DNA of 64,000 nucleotides from the NCBI RefSeq assembly GCF_014202335.1, contig NZ_JACHGP010000017.1, positions 1 through 64,000 of the forward strand, given 5' to 3'. Of the stretch, positions 1 through 8,761 are shown piece after piece. A program made the position numbers and the translations under genes. This stretch comes from Mycobacterium sp. AZCC_0083 (lineage in GTDB: Bacteria > Actinomycetota > Actinomycetes > Mycobacteriales > Mycobacteriaceae). The notes below the pieces were generated by a model. That model saw nothing but the letters and a program-made list of their open reading frames with translations, was not told the DNA's origin and made no database searches. How positions within the stretch are numbered: position 1 is the stretch's first letter; every line of letters begins with the position of its first letter.

Positions 1-195
1 GACCTCATATTCGACGTGCCGACGTTGATCGAAACAATCACCGCCAGCATCGAACTTCGGCCCGGCGATGTCATCTCCACCGGTACGCCCGCGGGCGTCG
101 GGTTCGTCAGCGGACGCTACCTCGTTCCCGGCGACGTCATCGAGATCACCCTCGGCGACCTCCCGCCGCTGCACAACGCATTCGGCCACGACTAG
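1..195 (+). CDS. Fumarylacetoacetate hydrolase-family protein, C-terminal end (partial)
   Basis: This is the last 64 codons of a gene that begins before the window; the reading frame is open from base 1 to the TAG at 193-195. The segment contains the ISTGTPAGVG stretch and the closing PGDVIEITLGDLPPLHN region typical of the FAH fold, whose members are Mg-dependent hydrolases, decarboxylases or isomerases of 2-oxo acids at the end of aromatic and catabolic pathways. The metal-binding Glu/Asp residues would lie upstream, so activity cannot be judged. It is followed after 150 bases by an acetoacetate-decarboxylase homologue on the same strand, which suggests a shared catabolic role. Confidence 0.85.
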   Translation, partial: DLIFDVPTLIETITASIELRPGDVISTGTPAGVGFVSGRYLVPGDVIEITLGDLPPLHNAFGHD

Positions 196-345
196 CCGGT
201 AAATCGCGGTCAGCTGTACGCCCACCGGCGACATGGCGGTGACACGATTCCCAGCCCCAGGGCCATTCGCCATCAGTGTCGTTGTCAGAGAAATGATGCA
301 AGGCGGAAAGGGAAGAAACGATCTCGCAGTGGAAAGGAAAGTGAC

Positions 346-1092
346 ATGAAGATAGAAGACGTTCGGCGGCACTTGACCACCCCGCTGACCAGCCCCGCGT
401 ACACGCCGATTCTCAGCCGATTCACCGACCGCGAGTACCTCAACATCGTCTACCGCACCGACGCCGACGCCCTGCGAGCCGTTGTCCCCGAACCCCTTCA
501 GATCGACGAGCCGCTGGTGCGGTTCGAGGTCATGAAGATGGGCGACGTCACAGGCTCCGGCCCCTACACCGAGTGTGGCCAGGCGATCCCGGTGAGCTTC
601 GACGGCGAGCAGGGCGAATACCTGCACGCCATGTACCTCGACAACTTCCGGGCCACTGCGTCCGGACGGGAGGTCAGCGCTTACCCGAAGATCGCCGGCG
701 CGCCAAGGTTATACGTCGACAACGGGGTGCTGGTCGGCACGCTCGACTACGGCACGCTGCGGGCCGCGGCCGCGACCATGGGCTACAAGCACCACATGCT
801 CGACAAGCGTGCGGCCGAAGCGCAGATCACCGTGCCGACCTTCATGCTCAAGATCATCCCGGGCTACGACGGCATGCCCCGCGTCCAGGAACTGGTTCGC
901 ACCGAGATCACCGACATTGTGGTCAAGGAGGCCTACACCGGACCCGCGCGACTGCAGTTGTTCCAGCACGTTCTTGCTCCGCTGGCCGATCTGCCCGTGC
1001 TTGAGGTCGTCTCCGCCAGCCACATCCTCACCGACCTGACTCTGGCCGGGGTCAAGCCGGTCTTCGACTACCTGACCGAGAGCACAGCATGA
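346..1092 (+). CDS. Acetoacetate decarboxylase-family protein (248 aa)
   Basis: The length and layout match the ADC family, which uses a lysine Schiff base to decarboxylate acetoacetate-like beta-keto acids. The active-site stretch GREVSAYPKIAG is clear (around residues 106-117). The lysine after YP corresponds to the Schiff-base Lys115 of the Clostridium enzyme, but the neighbouring second lysine (Lys116) is Ile here. Upstream, GAAAGGAAAG lies shortly before the ATG. The substrate is probably not acetoacetate itself; many actinobacterial members sit in steroid, terpenoid or aromatic catabolic clusters. None of the repeated island operators is seen in front of it. Confidence 0.85.
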   Translation: MKIEDVRRHLTTPLTSPAYTPILSRFTDREYLNIVYRTDADALRAVVPEPLQIDEPLVRFEVMKMGDVTGSGPYTECGQAIPVSFDGEQGEYLHAMYLDNFRATASGREVSAYPKIAGAPRLYVDNGVLVGTLDYGTLRAAAATMGYKHHMLDKRAAEAQITVPTFMLKIIPGYDGMPRVQELVRTEITDIVVKEAYTGPARLQLFQHVLAPLADLPVLEVVSASHILTDLTLAGVKPVFDYLTESTA

Positions 1093-1423
1093 CGCTGGCC
1101 AAGGGGAGCCGCCCTGGACGGGCGCTAGCGACTAGAGAGCGCCGATGCATACCCGGCCGACGGCGAAGGAAGATGTCTGTGAATGTCGCGACACGTGATG
1201 GATAGTCGCTGATATCCACCAGGTGTCTGGCGCTTTGCGCGTAGCCGTCTGGCCTGATGACGCTCGCCCATCGTGGGCGCGTGGGCGGCGGCACGTTGTG
1301 AGCGGTGGTGGTGAAGCGCGGGATGTGGCTGCCTGCAGTGACTTTGATTCCGCGCGGCCCGTTAGTGTTGATGATGACGGGAGCCGGCAGGTTGGGTAAT
1401 GAGGCTATTGCGAATTGCTTGCG
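1093..1423. other. Intergenic stretch, possible decayed coding remnant
   Basis: There is no convincing gene in this stretch between the decarboxylase homologue and fadD. The minus strand stays open from about 1435 to 1052, but the product has low-complexity Arg/Pro/Ser composition, matches nothing I recognise and runs into the end of the decarboxylase gene. Treat it as spacer or decayed sequence. Confidence 0.4.
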
Positions 1424-1447
1424 ATTGACTCGCAACTGCTATTTACT
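1424..1447 (+). promoter_or_regulatory. Island operator, site A (fadD)
   Basis: ATTGACT and ATTTACT are separated by exactly 10 bases, a match to the two-heptad pattern WGTNACT-N10-WGTNACT found in front of many genes of this window. The second heptad ends 9 bases before the fadD ATG. The same 9-base distance is found at the second fadD copy (site I), so the site must overlap the promoter or start region of a nearly leaderless transcript. Confidence 0.65.
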
Positions 1448-1456
1448 AGTGTTATT

Positions 1457-3058
1457 ATGAGTGACGACCTGCTGCACAACCCCAACCACACTGGTCACCT
1501 GCTGGCTGCCGCTTTGAAGCGGCACAAGGGCAAGCCGGTGCTGTCCCTCGGAGACACCACCCTCACGGGCGGCCAGCTCGCCGACCGAATCAGCCAGTAC
1601 GTCCGGGCGTTTGAGGCGCTCGGTGCCGGTACGGGCGCTACGGCCGCGGTGCTCTCGCTCAACCGTCCCGAGGTGCTGATGATGGCCGGGGCCAGCCAGA
1701 CCCAGGGTTTCCGGCGGACACCGCTACACCCGTTGGGTTCGCTTGATGACCACGCCTACGTGCTGGCCGACGCCGGGGTCACGTCGCTGGTCATCGACCC
1801 GAACCCGATGTTCGTCGAGCGCGCACGGCGCCTCCTTGACAAGGTCGACTCGCTCAAGCAGATCCTGACCATCGGGCCAGTGCCAGCCGAACTCGCCGAC
1901 GTCGGCACCGACATCGCCGCAACAGCCGCCGGCTTCAGCCCGCGCACACTCGTCGCCGCCGACCTGCCACCCGATCACATCATCGGCCTCGCGTACACCG
2001 GCGGAACCACTGGCAAGCCAAAGGGTGTCATGGGCACGGCGGCGGCAATCATGACCCTGACCGCCATCCAGCTTTCAGAGTGGGAGTGGCCGACGAACCC
2101 GCGGTTCCTGATGTGCGCGCCGCTGTCGCATGCCGGCGGGACGTTCTTCACACCCGTCGTCGTCAAGGGCGGCGAGATGATCGTGATGGGCAAGTTCGAC
2201 CCGGCTGAGGTGCTGAAGACCATTGAGGAACAGCGCATCACCGCGACGATGCTGGTGCCGTCGATGATCTACGCGCTGTTGGACCACCCCGACTCCCGGA
2301 CTCGGGACCTGTCCTCGCTGGAGACCGTCTACTACGGCGCCTCGGCGATGAACCCGGTGCGGCTGGCCGAGGCGATCGAGCGGTTCGGCCCGATCTTCGC
2401 CCAGTTCTACGGCCAGGCCGAGGTGCCGATGTCCATCACCTACCTGGCCAAGGCCGACCACGACGAGAAGCGGCTGACGTCGTGCGGGCGGCCGACGCTG
2501 TTCGCGCGCACCGCACTGCTCGGCGAGGACGGCAAGCCGGTGCCCCAGGGCGAGCCCGGCGAGGTCTGTGTCAGCGGACCTCTGGTGACCGCCGGCTACT
2601 GGAACCGCCCCGAGACCACCGCCGAGACATTCAGGGACGGCTGGCTGCACACCGGTGACCTGGCCCGCGAGGACGAGGATGGCTTCTGGTTCATCGTCGA
2701 CCGGACCAAGGACATGATCGTCACCGGCGGCTTCAACGTGTTCCCGCGCGAGGTTGAAGACGTGGTCGCTGAGCACCCAGCGATCGCGCAGGTCAGCGTG
2801 ATCGGGACACCGGACGAGAAGTGGGGCGAGGCGGTGACGGCAGTCGTCGTGCTTCGGCCGGACGCGCCGCACGACGATACGGGGATCGCGACCATGACGT
2901 CGGAGATCCAGGCCACGGTCAAGGAACGCAAGGGTTCGGTGCAGTCGCCCAAGCAGGTCGTCGTGGTGGACTCGCTGCCGATGACGGCGCTGGGCAAGCC
3001 CGACAAGAAGGCGCTGCGCGCCAAGTTCTGGGAAGACGCGGACAGGGCGGTCGGCTGA
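1457..3058 (+). CDS. Acyl-CoA synthetase (FadD-type AMP-binding ligase, 533 aa)
   Basis: An ANL-superfamily ligase that activates a carboxylic acid to its CoA thioester via an acyl-adenylate. Visible motifs are the P-loop YTGGTTGKPKGV (about residue 180), the FYGQAE adenine motif (about 315), the GDLAREDEDGFWFIVDRTKDMI hinge region (split here as GDLAREDEDG and DRTKDMI, about 400-420) and the C-terminal catalytic lysine in ALGKPDKK. The ATG at 1457 is chosen over an upstream in-frame start because the duplicate at 27129 begins with the same MxDDLLxNPNHTGHLL sequence. A repeated operator lies immediately upstream. It probably activates the substrate of the island. Its 3' neighbour is a fragment of a 2-oxo-acid decarboxylase gene. 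Confidence 0.92.
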   Translation: MSDDLLHNPNHTGHLLAAALKRHKGKPVLSLGDTTLTGGQLADRISQYVRAFEALGAGTGATAAVLSLNRPEVLMMAGASQTQGFRRTPLHPLGSLDDHAYVLADAGVTSLVIDPNPMFVERARRLLDKVDSLKQILTIGPVPAELADVGTDIAATAAGFSPRTLVAADLPPDHIIGLAYTGGTTGKPKGVMGTAAAIMTLTAIQLSEWEWPTNPRFLMCAPLSHAGGTFFTPVVVKGGEMIVMGKFDPAEVLKTIEEQRITATMLVPSMIYALLDHPDSRTRDLSSLETVYYGASAMNPVRLAEAIERFGPIFAQFYGQAEVPMSITYLAKADHDEKRLTSCGRPTLFARTALLGEDGKPVPQGEPGEVCVSGPLVTAGYWNRPETTAETFRDGWLHTGDLAREDEDGFWFIVDRTKDMIVTGGFNVFPREVEDVVAEHPAIAQVSVIGTPDEKWGEAVTAVVVLRPDAPHDDTGIATMTSEIQATVKERKGSVQSPKQVVVVDSLPMTALGKPDKKALRAKFWEDADRAVG

Positions 3059-3080
3059 ATCTCGCTGCCTGGAACCGATA

Positions 3081-3162
3081 GTGGCCGAACTCGCCGCACT
3101 GCCCGGGATGCGGATGGCCTCCCAGGTCGGATCGAAGGCGCTGCAGGATGAGGACCACCCGG
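3081..3162 (+). pseudogene. Fragment of a 2-oxo-acid decarboxylase gene
   Basis: About 80 bases are nearly identical to positions 28198-28279, the middle of the intact ThDP decarboxylase gene at 27.5 kb; both read (V)AELA-LPG and GSKALxDEDHP. Nothing of the 5' or 3' parts of that gene is present. The fragment directly follows fadD, in the same order (fadD then decarboxylase) as at the second locus, so it is the scar of a deletion in a duplicated fadD-decarboxylase cassette. Confidence 0.85.
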
Positions 3163-3206
3163 TCCGTCTGGATCGCTCAATTCTCCGCCGCGTAGACACT
3201 CACGCA

Positions 3207-3230
3207 AGCGACTTGCATAATCATGTTGCT
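3207..3230 (+). promoter_or_regulatory. Island operator, site B (thiolase remnant / crotonases)
   Basis: AGCGACT and TGTTGCT are separated by 10 bases, with a CATAAT -10-like hexamer inside the spacer at 3216-3221. The site is a copy of site F, and like it ends 18 bases before a GTG followed by the same ACGAAGAACAACGCACG. It now stands in front of a gutted thiolase and the crotonase gene at 3490. Confidence 0.65.
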
Positions 3231-3248
3231 CGCGGTATTACTTGCAGG

Positions 3249-3497
3249 GTGACGAAGAACAACGCACGAGCAGTGGGCGTGGGAATGGTCCCGTTCACGA
3301 GCCAGAGGCGGAGCGAGTCCTACGACGTGATGTGCGAGGAGGCAGCAGTGGTGGCCCTCCCGGTCGTCAACGTGAACAACGCCTCCGCGGCGGGTTCCTC
3401 CGCGCTTTTCCTCATCCGGCAGATCTCGCTCAGGGCCTGTCCGGCGGTCGCTCGGATCCGGACCGTGCGATACGGAAGGAGTCGACAAGATGTCTAG
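3249..3497 (+). pseudogene. Gutted Ltp1-like thiolase, N-terminal remnant (82 codons)
   Basis: The first 36 codons match the start of the thiolase at 15083 (VTKNNAR, VGVGMVPF, SESYDVM). About 35 codons are then missing, and the active-site loop resumes as NVNNASAAGSSALFL. The nucleophilic Cys of the intact copy (NNAC) is Ser here. After a further 5-6 residues homology stops, and the frame runs a few codons into the crotonase gene at 3490. The remnant keeps operator B and its promoter-proximal 5' end, so it may act as an expression leader for the following genes. It is not expected to have thiolase activity. Confidence 0.85.
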
Positions 3498-4260
3498 TCA
3501 AAACGAACCTGTGTTGTCACGTCGCGAAGACGCGGTCCTGGTCTTGACGCTGAACAACCCACAGAAACGCAACGCGATCAGTCTGTCGATGCGCGCGGCG
3601 CTCCGCGACCAACTCAACCGGGCGGAGCCGGATGTCCGCGCGATCGTCCTGACGGGTGCCGAAGGCTACTTCAGTACCGGGGGCGACTTCAGCGACACAC
3701 GAGAGGCCGAGGCCGAGCGCAAGCGGTTCGAGCACTTTACGGCCATCATCGACACGATCGTGACCGGGAGCCGTCCGGTTGTCGCGGCCGTGGAGGGCGG
3801 TGCCCACGGTGCGGGCCTTGGTCTGGTCGCTGCGAGCGACTACGTGGTATGCGGCGAAAGCACCATGCTGGCGACTCCGTTCGTCAAACTGGGATTGACG
3901 GCTGACGCAGGGCTGTCCTGGTCTCTGCCGCAGCGTATCGGCGTTGCTCGGGCTCGCAGGATGGTCCTGAGCGGTGAGAGTCTGGATGCGACGACCGCCC
4001 ATGCTTGGGGGCTCGTCGACGAGATCGTCGGAGACGGGGAGGCGGAGCGCCGCGCACTCGAAGTGGCCAAACTCTGGTCCTCGCGCGCTCCGCTCGCCGT
4101 CGGAACCTTGAAGCGTGTCTTTGCTCGAGGCCAGCTGTCTCATCGCGATGCGCTCGCGCAAGAAGGCCTCGATCAGCGAACGCTGATGGGAACTCGCGAC
4201 ACAGCGGAGGCGCTGGGCGCGTTCCTGGAGAAACGCCGACCCGTGTTCGAAGGGCGTTGA
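3490..4260 (+). CDS. Crotonase-fold enoyl-CoA isomerase-like protein (256 aa)
   Basis: A full-length crotonase with the oxyanion-hole segment HGAGLGLVAASDYVV. The two glutamates used by enoyl-CoA hydratases are absent: the first position reads TPFVKLG (Phe for Glu) and the second ARRMVLSG (Arg for Glu). Instead the loop reads GLTADAGLSW, resembling the GLVPDSGG loop of PaaG-type isomerases, where Asp is the catalytic residue. A delta3-delta2-enoyl-CoA or ring isomerase is therefore more likely than a hydratase. A strong GGAAGGAG lies 8 bases before the ATG. It is probably transcribed from operator/promoter B through the thiolase remnant, with a second crotonase 140 bases downstream. Confidence 0.88.
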   Translation: MSSQNEPVLSRREDAVLVLTLNNPQKRNAISLSMRAALRDQLNRAEPDVRAIVLTGAEGYFSTGGDFSDTREAEAERKRFEHFTAIIDTIVTGSRPVVAAVEGGAHGAGLGLVAASDYVVCGESTMLATPFVKLGLTADAGLSWSLPQRIGVARARRMVLSGESLDATTAHAWGLVDEIVGDGEAERRALEVAKLWSSRAPLAVGTLKRVFARGQLSHRDALAQEGLDQRTLMGTRDTAEALGAFLEKRRPVFEGR

Positions 4261-4403
4261 CTCACATGACGAGGAGCCGCCAGGCCTCGCCGAACCGGCA
4301 ACCTTGACGAGCGCGTGCGCGAACTGGCCGAACGAATCGGCGGAGCCGTGCTACAAGCTCATTTTTCGACTCAGATCACCCAGCGGCGAAGGGGCCTAAT
4401 CGT

Positions 4404-5171
4404 ATGAGTACCAATGAAGTAACACTGTCGATCGACGATCGCGTTGCGGTCGTGGAGATGCATCGTCCGCCCATGAACTTCTTCGATCGTGACCTGCTCG
4501 CCGTGATCGCCGACGCAGGTGAGGAGGCTCAATCCGATGGGGCCCGCGCGATCGTGCTGTGTTCGGAGGGTCGCCACTTCTGTGCTGGACTGAACCTCAG
4601 CGACGGGCCCGGCCAAGTCGATCGCCGCGATGCCGCAGCGGCTGTCTATCAGCAGGCGATGCGGATCTTCGCGCTCGAGCTGCCCGTGATTGCTGCTGTC
4701 CAGGGTGTCGCACTCGGAGGCGGTCTCGGACTCGCATGCGCTGCTGACTTCCGGGTCGTCAGTCCCGAGACGCGGTTCGAAGCCAACTTCTCACGGCTCG
4801 GCTTTCATCACGGATTCGCGCTGAGTGTCACCCTTCCGCGGATCGTCGGGAATCAACACGCCGCCTTAATGCTGTACAGCGGTGCTGAGGTCAGGGGCGA
4901 GCAAGCGCATCGAATAGGCCTGGCTGATCGCATCGTCGCCCAAGTTGACCTGCGGGATCAGGCGATCGTTCTTGCGCAGGAGATTGCTGCCGTCGCGCCG
5001 CTGGCTGTGAAATCGATGCGATGCACATTGCGCCAGGATCTAATCGCACAGCTCGAGAAGGCCCTGGAGCATGAACTTGACGAGCAAGTCCGGCTCTGGG
5101 GGACCGAGGATTTTGCGATCGGGATTCAGAGTGCTCGGGAACGTCAGGTGCCGGCCTTCGTTGGCCGTTGA
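4404..5171 (+). CDS. Crotonase-family protein, hydratase glutamates missing (255 aa)
   Basis: The crotonase fold is clear from FCAGLNLSD and the oxyanion-hole segment GVALGGGLGLACAADFRVV. The usual LPE motif around position 135 is replaced by FEANFSRLGFHHGFA, so the catalytic Glu is lost and a His pair sits in the loop; the second Glu site reads HAALMLYSG. Neither hydratase residue is kept, so it could act as an isomerase, a thioesterase or a C-C hydrolase of the crotonase superfamily. It lies 143 bases after the first crotonase on the same strand and converges with fadB. Confidence 0.85.
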   Translation: MSTNEVTLSIDDRVAVVEMHRPPMNFFDRDLLAVIADAGEEAQSDGARAIVLCSEGRHFCAGLNLSDGPGQVDRRDAAAAVYQQAMRIFALELPVIAAVQGVALGGGLGLACAADFRVVSPETRFEANFSRLGFHHGFALSVTLPRIVGNQHAALMLYSGAEVRGEQAHRIGLADRIVAQVDLRDQAIVLAQEIAAVAPLAVKSMRCTLRQDLIAQLEKALEHELDEQVRLWGTEDFAIGIQSARERQVPAFVGR

Positions 5172-5350
5172 CCCGGCACGTGTCGAGGGCGCCGCGGCAG
5201 ACGCCCTGCTCTTCTGACACTCTCGAGGAAAGACAGCGTCTGGACTTTACCAACGGCGACAGCTGATCGGGATCGGGCTGCAGTTGGTGAGAGACCCGCG
5301 GGTCGAATCTGAGTTGCTCGTTGAGAACTTTCTCGTACAAGGGTGACCAG

Positions 5351-7507
5351 TTAGGACTTGAGCGAGGCGGGCGGTGTGAACCGCTGGCCGTATTTGGCGG
5401 CGAGCTCTTCGGCGCGGGCGACGAATGCCGACTGGCCGCCGTTCGGATAGCCGACGATGAACTGGTGCACGCCGCCGGTCCAGGTCGGGTAGCCGATGCC
5501 GAAGATCGAGCCGATGTTCGCGTCAGCCGGTGCGGTGAGTACGCCCTCGTCGAAGCACCTCTGCGTTTCGATGGCCTCGATGAACAGCATCCGGTCGATC
5601 AGATCCTGGAACGGAACCGGGAGTTCGGTGCTGGTCTTGAAGGTGTCCCGCAGGCCCTCCCAGAGGGCGATGCGCTTGCCGTCTTCGTCGTAGTCGTAGA
5701 AGCCGGCCTTCTCCAGGCGACCAGGGCGACCAGCCTCGACGAGCGTGTCGATCACGGGGTAGGCCGCGTGCTCGGTTGCGAGCTTGCCGGCGCCGGTCTC
5801 CGCCTTCTCTGTTTCCGCCCGAACCTTCTGCATGAGCTTGAGGTTCAGCTCATCGGTGAGCTGTAGCGGCGGGGCCGGGTAACCGGCCTGCTGACCGGCC
5901 TGTTCGATGGTGGCCGGTTCGATGCCCTCTGCCAGCATGGCGATGGCCTCGTTGACGAAGGTGCCGATGACGCGGCTGGTGAAGAAGCCGCGGCTGTCAT
6001 TGACGACGATCGGGGTCTTCCCGATCGCCAGGGTGTAGTCGAACACCCGGGCCAGAGCCTCGTCAGAGGTCTTCTCGCCCTTGATGATTTCCACCAGTGG
6101 CATCTTGTCGACCGGGGAGAAGAAGTGGATTCCGATGAAGTCCTCTTCGCGCTTCACGCCGGCCGCCAGACCGGTGATCGGCAGGGTGGAGGTGTTCGAG
6201 CCGAGCAGTGCGTCAGCGTCGACGATGTCCTCGATCGCCTGGAACACCTCGTGCTTGAGCTCGGTGTTCTCGAAGACGGCCTCGATGACGAAGTCGACGC
6301 CTGCGAAGTCGGCTACGTCGGCGGACGGGGTGATGCGATCGAGGAGTTCGCTGGACTTTTCTGGGGTGGTCTTGCCCCGCGAGAGCGCCTTGGCCTGGAT
6401 CTTCTCCGAGTAGTTCTTGCCGCGCTCGGCCGCCTCGATCGTGACGTCCTTCAGCACGACCTGGTAACCGGCCTTGGCGGAGACGTAGGCGATACCCGCG
6501 CCCATCATGCCCGCCCCCAGCACGCCGATCTTGCGGATGTCGCGCTTCGGGACAACCTTGGGACGGGAACCACCGTTGTTGATCGACTGCAGGTCGAAGA
6601 AGAACGCCTGGATCATGTTCTTCGCGACCGGGCCGGTCAGCAGGCTGACGAAGTAGCGCGATTCGATCAGCGACGCGTTGTCGATATCGACCTGCGAGCC
6701 CTCAACCGCGGCGGCCAGGATCGCCCGCGGGGCAGGCATGTTGGTGCCCTTGAGCTGCTTACGCAGGTTGGCAGGGAACGCGGGCAGGCTCGCCGCGAAC
6801 GCCGGGGTCGACGGCGTGCCACCGGGGATCTGGTAGCCCTTCTTGTCCCACGGCTGCACGCCACCCTCGGGGTTGGCCTTGATCCACGCCTTGGCTGCGG
6901 GCACCAGCTCGTCGATCGAGCCGACGACCTCGTTGATCAGGCCGATCTCCTTGGCCTTGCCCGGGTCGTGGCGCTGACCTTGCAGCAGCACACCCATCAG
7001 TGCACCCTGCAGACCGAGCAAACGCACGGTGCGGACGATACCGCCGCCAGCGGGCAGCAGGCCCAGACTGACCTCGGGCAGGCCCAGCTGCACACCCGGC
7101 ACGTCCGCGGCGATGCGGTAGTGGCTTGCGAGCGCGATCTCCAGGCCCCCACCGAGCGCGGCACCGTTGATCGCGGCGACGACCGGCTTGCCCAGCGTCT
7201 CCAAACGACGTAGATCGCCCTTGATCTGACCCAGGTCGTTCATGATCGTCTGGGCATCTTCCGGGGCGACCTTCCTCATGTCCTTGAGGTCGCCTCCTGC
7301 GAAGAAGGTCTTCTTCGCCGAGGTGATGACCACACCGATGACGCTGTCCTGTTCGGCATGGAGCCGCCCGACGGTCGCGCTCATCGACGTCTTGTATGCC
7401 TCGTTCATCGTGTTGGCGCCCTGGTTCGGGTCGTCGATGGTCAGGGTGACGATGCCGTCTGCGTCCTGCTCCCAACCGATGATGCTATTCGTTTCAATCG
7501 TTGTCAC
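5351..7507 (-). CDS. fadB: Fatty-acid oxidation complex alpha subunit: enoyl-CoA hydratase / 3-hydroxyacyl-CoA dehydrogenase (718 aa)
   Basis: The N-terminal crotonase domain (1-about 200) keeps both catalytic glutamates, Glu123 in GGGLEIALA and Glu145 in LPEVSLG. An NAD-binding Rossmann domain starts at IGVLGAGMMGAG (about 328-338), with the dehydrogenase motif IHFFSPVDKMPLVEI further on, followed by the C-terminal 3HCDH domains. Length and order match mycobacterial FadB (Rv0860 type). It converts trans-2-enoyl-CoA to 3-ketoacyl-CoA, which the adjacent fadA product cleaves; the genes are 39 bases apart in the order fadA-fadB. The pair sits behind operator C and would supply straight-chain (S)-specific beta-oxidation. 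Confidence 0.95.
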   Translation of the reverse strand: MTTIETNSIIGWEQDADGIVTLTIDDPNQGANTMNEAYKTSMSATVGRLHAEQDSVIGVVITSAKKTFFAGGDLKDMRKVAPEDAQTIMNDLGQIKGDLRRLETLGKPVVAAINGAALGGGLEIALASHYRIAADVPGVQLGLPEVSLGLLPAGGGIVRTVRLLGLQGALMGVLLQGQRHDPGKAKEIGLINEVVGSIDELVPAAKAWIKANPEGGVQPWDKKGYQIPGGTPSTPAFAASLPAFPANLRKQLKGTNMPAPRAILAAAVEGSQVDIDNASLIESRYFVSLLTGPVAKNMIQAFFFDLQSINNGGSRPKVVPKRDIRKIGVLGAGMMGAGIAYVSAKAGYQVVLKDVTIEAAERGKNYSEKIQAKALSRGKTTPEKSSELLDRITPSADVADFAGVDFVIEAVFENTELKHEVFQAIEDIVDADALLGSNTSTLPITGLAAGVKREEDFIGIHFFSPVDKMPLVEIIKGEKTSDEALARVFDYTLAIGKTPIVVNDSRGFFTSRVIGTFVNEAIAMLAEGIEPATIEQAGQQAGYPAPPLQLTDELNLKLMQKVRAETEKAETGAGKLATEHAAYPVIDTLVEAGRPGRLEKAGFYDYDEDGKRIALWEGLRDTFKTSTELPVPFQDLIDRMLFIEAIETQRCFDEGVLTAPADANIGSIFGIGYPTWTGGVHQFIVGYPNGGQSAFVARAEELAAKYGQRFTPPASLKS

Positions 7508-7546
7508 AGCTCTGTGTCTCCTTGAATTCTCAGCTGCCGGTTGGAA

Positions 7547-8761
7547 TTAGACGCGCTCGATGATGGTGGCAACGCCCATGCCGCCGCCGACACACAGGTT
7601 GATCAGGGCGTAGCGGCCGTTTCGGCGCTCGAGCTCGTCGACCATGGTGCCGGTGATCATCGCGCCGGTGGCGCCCAGCGGGTGGCCCATCGCGATCGCG
7701 CCACCGTTGACGTTGAGCTTCTCGTCCGGGATATTGAGGTCCTTCTGGAACTTCAGGACGACGGAGGCGAAGGCTTCGTTTAGTTCGAACAGGTCGATGT
7801 CGTCGACATTCAGGCCTGCGACCTCGAGCGCCTTCAGGGCGGACGGTGTCGGTCCGGTCAGCATGATCGTCGGGTCCGCGCCGGTGGTGGCGGTTGCGAC
7901 GATCCGGGCGCGCGGGGTCAGCCCGGAGGCCTTTCCGGCATCCTCCGAGCCGATCAGCACGAGTGCGGCGCCATCGACGATGCCCGAGCTGTTGCCGCCG
8001 TGGTGGACGTGGTTGATCTTCTCCACGAAGTGATACTTCTGCAGCGCGACCGCGTCGAAGCCGGCCATTTCACCCATGATCGAGAACGACGGGTTGAGCT
8101 TGGCCAGGTCGGCTGGCGTGGTGCCGGGACGCATGTGCTCGTCGTTGTCGAGAACGACGAGACCGTTCATGTCCTTCACCGGCACGACGGACTTGGCGAA
8201 ATGGCCGCCTGACCATGCGGCTGCGGCGAGCTCCTGGGAACGGATGGCATACGCGTCGACGTCGTCGCGGCTGAAGCCCTCGATCGTCGCGATCAGATCT
8301 GCGCCGATGCCCTGCGGAACGAAATAGGTGTCGTAGCTGGTGGCCGGATCCATGGTCACGGCGCCACCGTCGGAGCCCATCGGGACGCGAGACATCGACT
8401 CGACACCACCCGCGATCACGAGATCCTCGAAGCCCGACCGGACTTTCTGCGCGGCGACGTTCACGGCCTCGAGGCCGGATGCGCAGAAGCGGTTGAGCTG
8501 AACGCCCCCGACGGTGTCCGGCAGGCGCGCCGCGATGACTGCGGTGCGTGCGATGTCCATGCCCTGGTCACCGACCGGGGTGACTACGCCGAGGACCACG
8601 TCGGAGATGCGATCTTCCTCCAGGTCGGGGAACCTGGTGCGCAACTCCTGGATCAAGCCGACCAAGAGGTCGACCGGCTTGATGGAATGCAGTGATCCGG
8701 TCTTCTTGCCGCGTCCGCGCGGGGTTCGAATGGCCTCGTAGATGAACGCCTCTGTCGTCAC
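7547..8761 (-). CDS. fadA: Acetyl-CoA acetyltransferase, beta-oxidation thiolase (404 aa)
   Basis: Type I thiolase with the nucleophile Cys93 in NRFCASGLEAVN, the AMGHPLGATGA histidine motif and the C-terminal CVGGGMG. It cleaves 3-ketoacyl-CoA with CoA and partners FadB. The GTG at 8761 is preferred because AGGAAGG lies about 8 bases upstream and the product then starts TTEAFIYEAIRTPRG, as in mycobacterial FadA; a further in-frame extension to 8830 is poor. Operator C is 186 bases upstream and probably controls the two-gene operon. Confidence 0.95.
   Translation of the reverse strand: MTTEAFIYEAIRTPRGRGKKTGSLHSIKPVDLLVGLIQELRTRFPDLEEDRISDVVLGVVTPVGDQGMDIARTAVIAARLPDTVGGVQLNRFCASGLEAVNVAAQKVRSGFEDLVIAGGVESMSRVPMGSDGGAVTMDPATSYDTYFVPQGIGADLIATIEGFSRDDVDAYAIRSQELAAAAWSGGHFAKSVVPVKDMNGLVVLDNDEHMRPGTTPADLAKLNPSFSIMGEMAGFDAVALQKYHFVEKINHVHHGGNSSGIVDGAALVLIGSEDAGKASGLTPRARIVATATTGADPTIMLTGPTPSALKALEVAGLNVDDIDLFELNEAFASVVLKFQKDLNIPDEKLNVNGGAIAMGHPLGATGAMITGTMVDELERRNGRYALINLCVGGGMGVATIIERV

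Noticed and set aside
2075..3199. 374-codon minus-strand frame over the end of fadD
   Set aside because: Arg/Asp/His-rich shadow of the fadD gene and the decarboxylase fragment.
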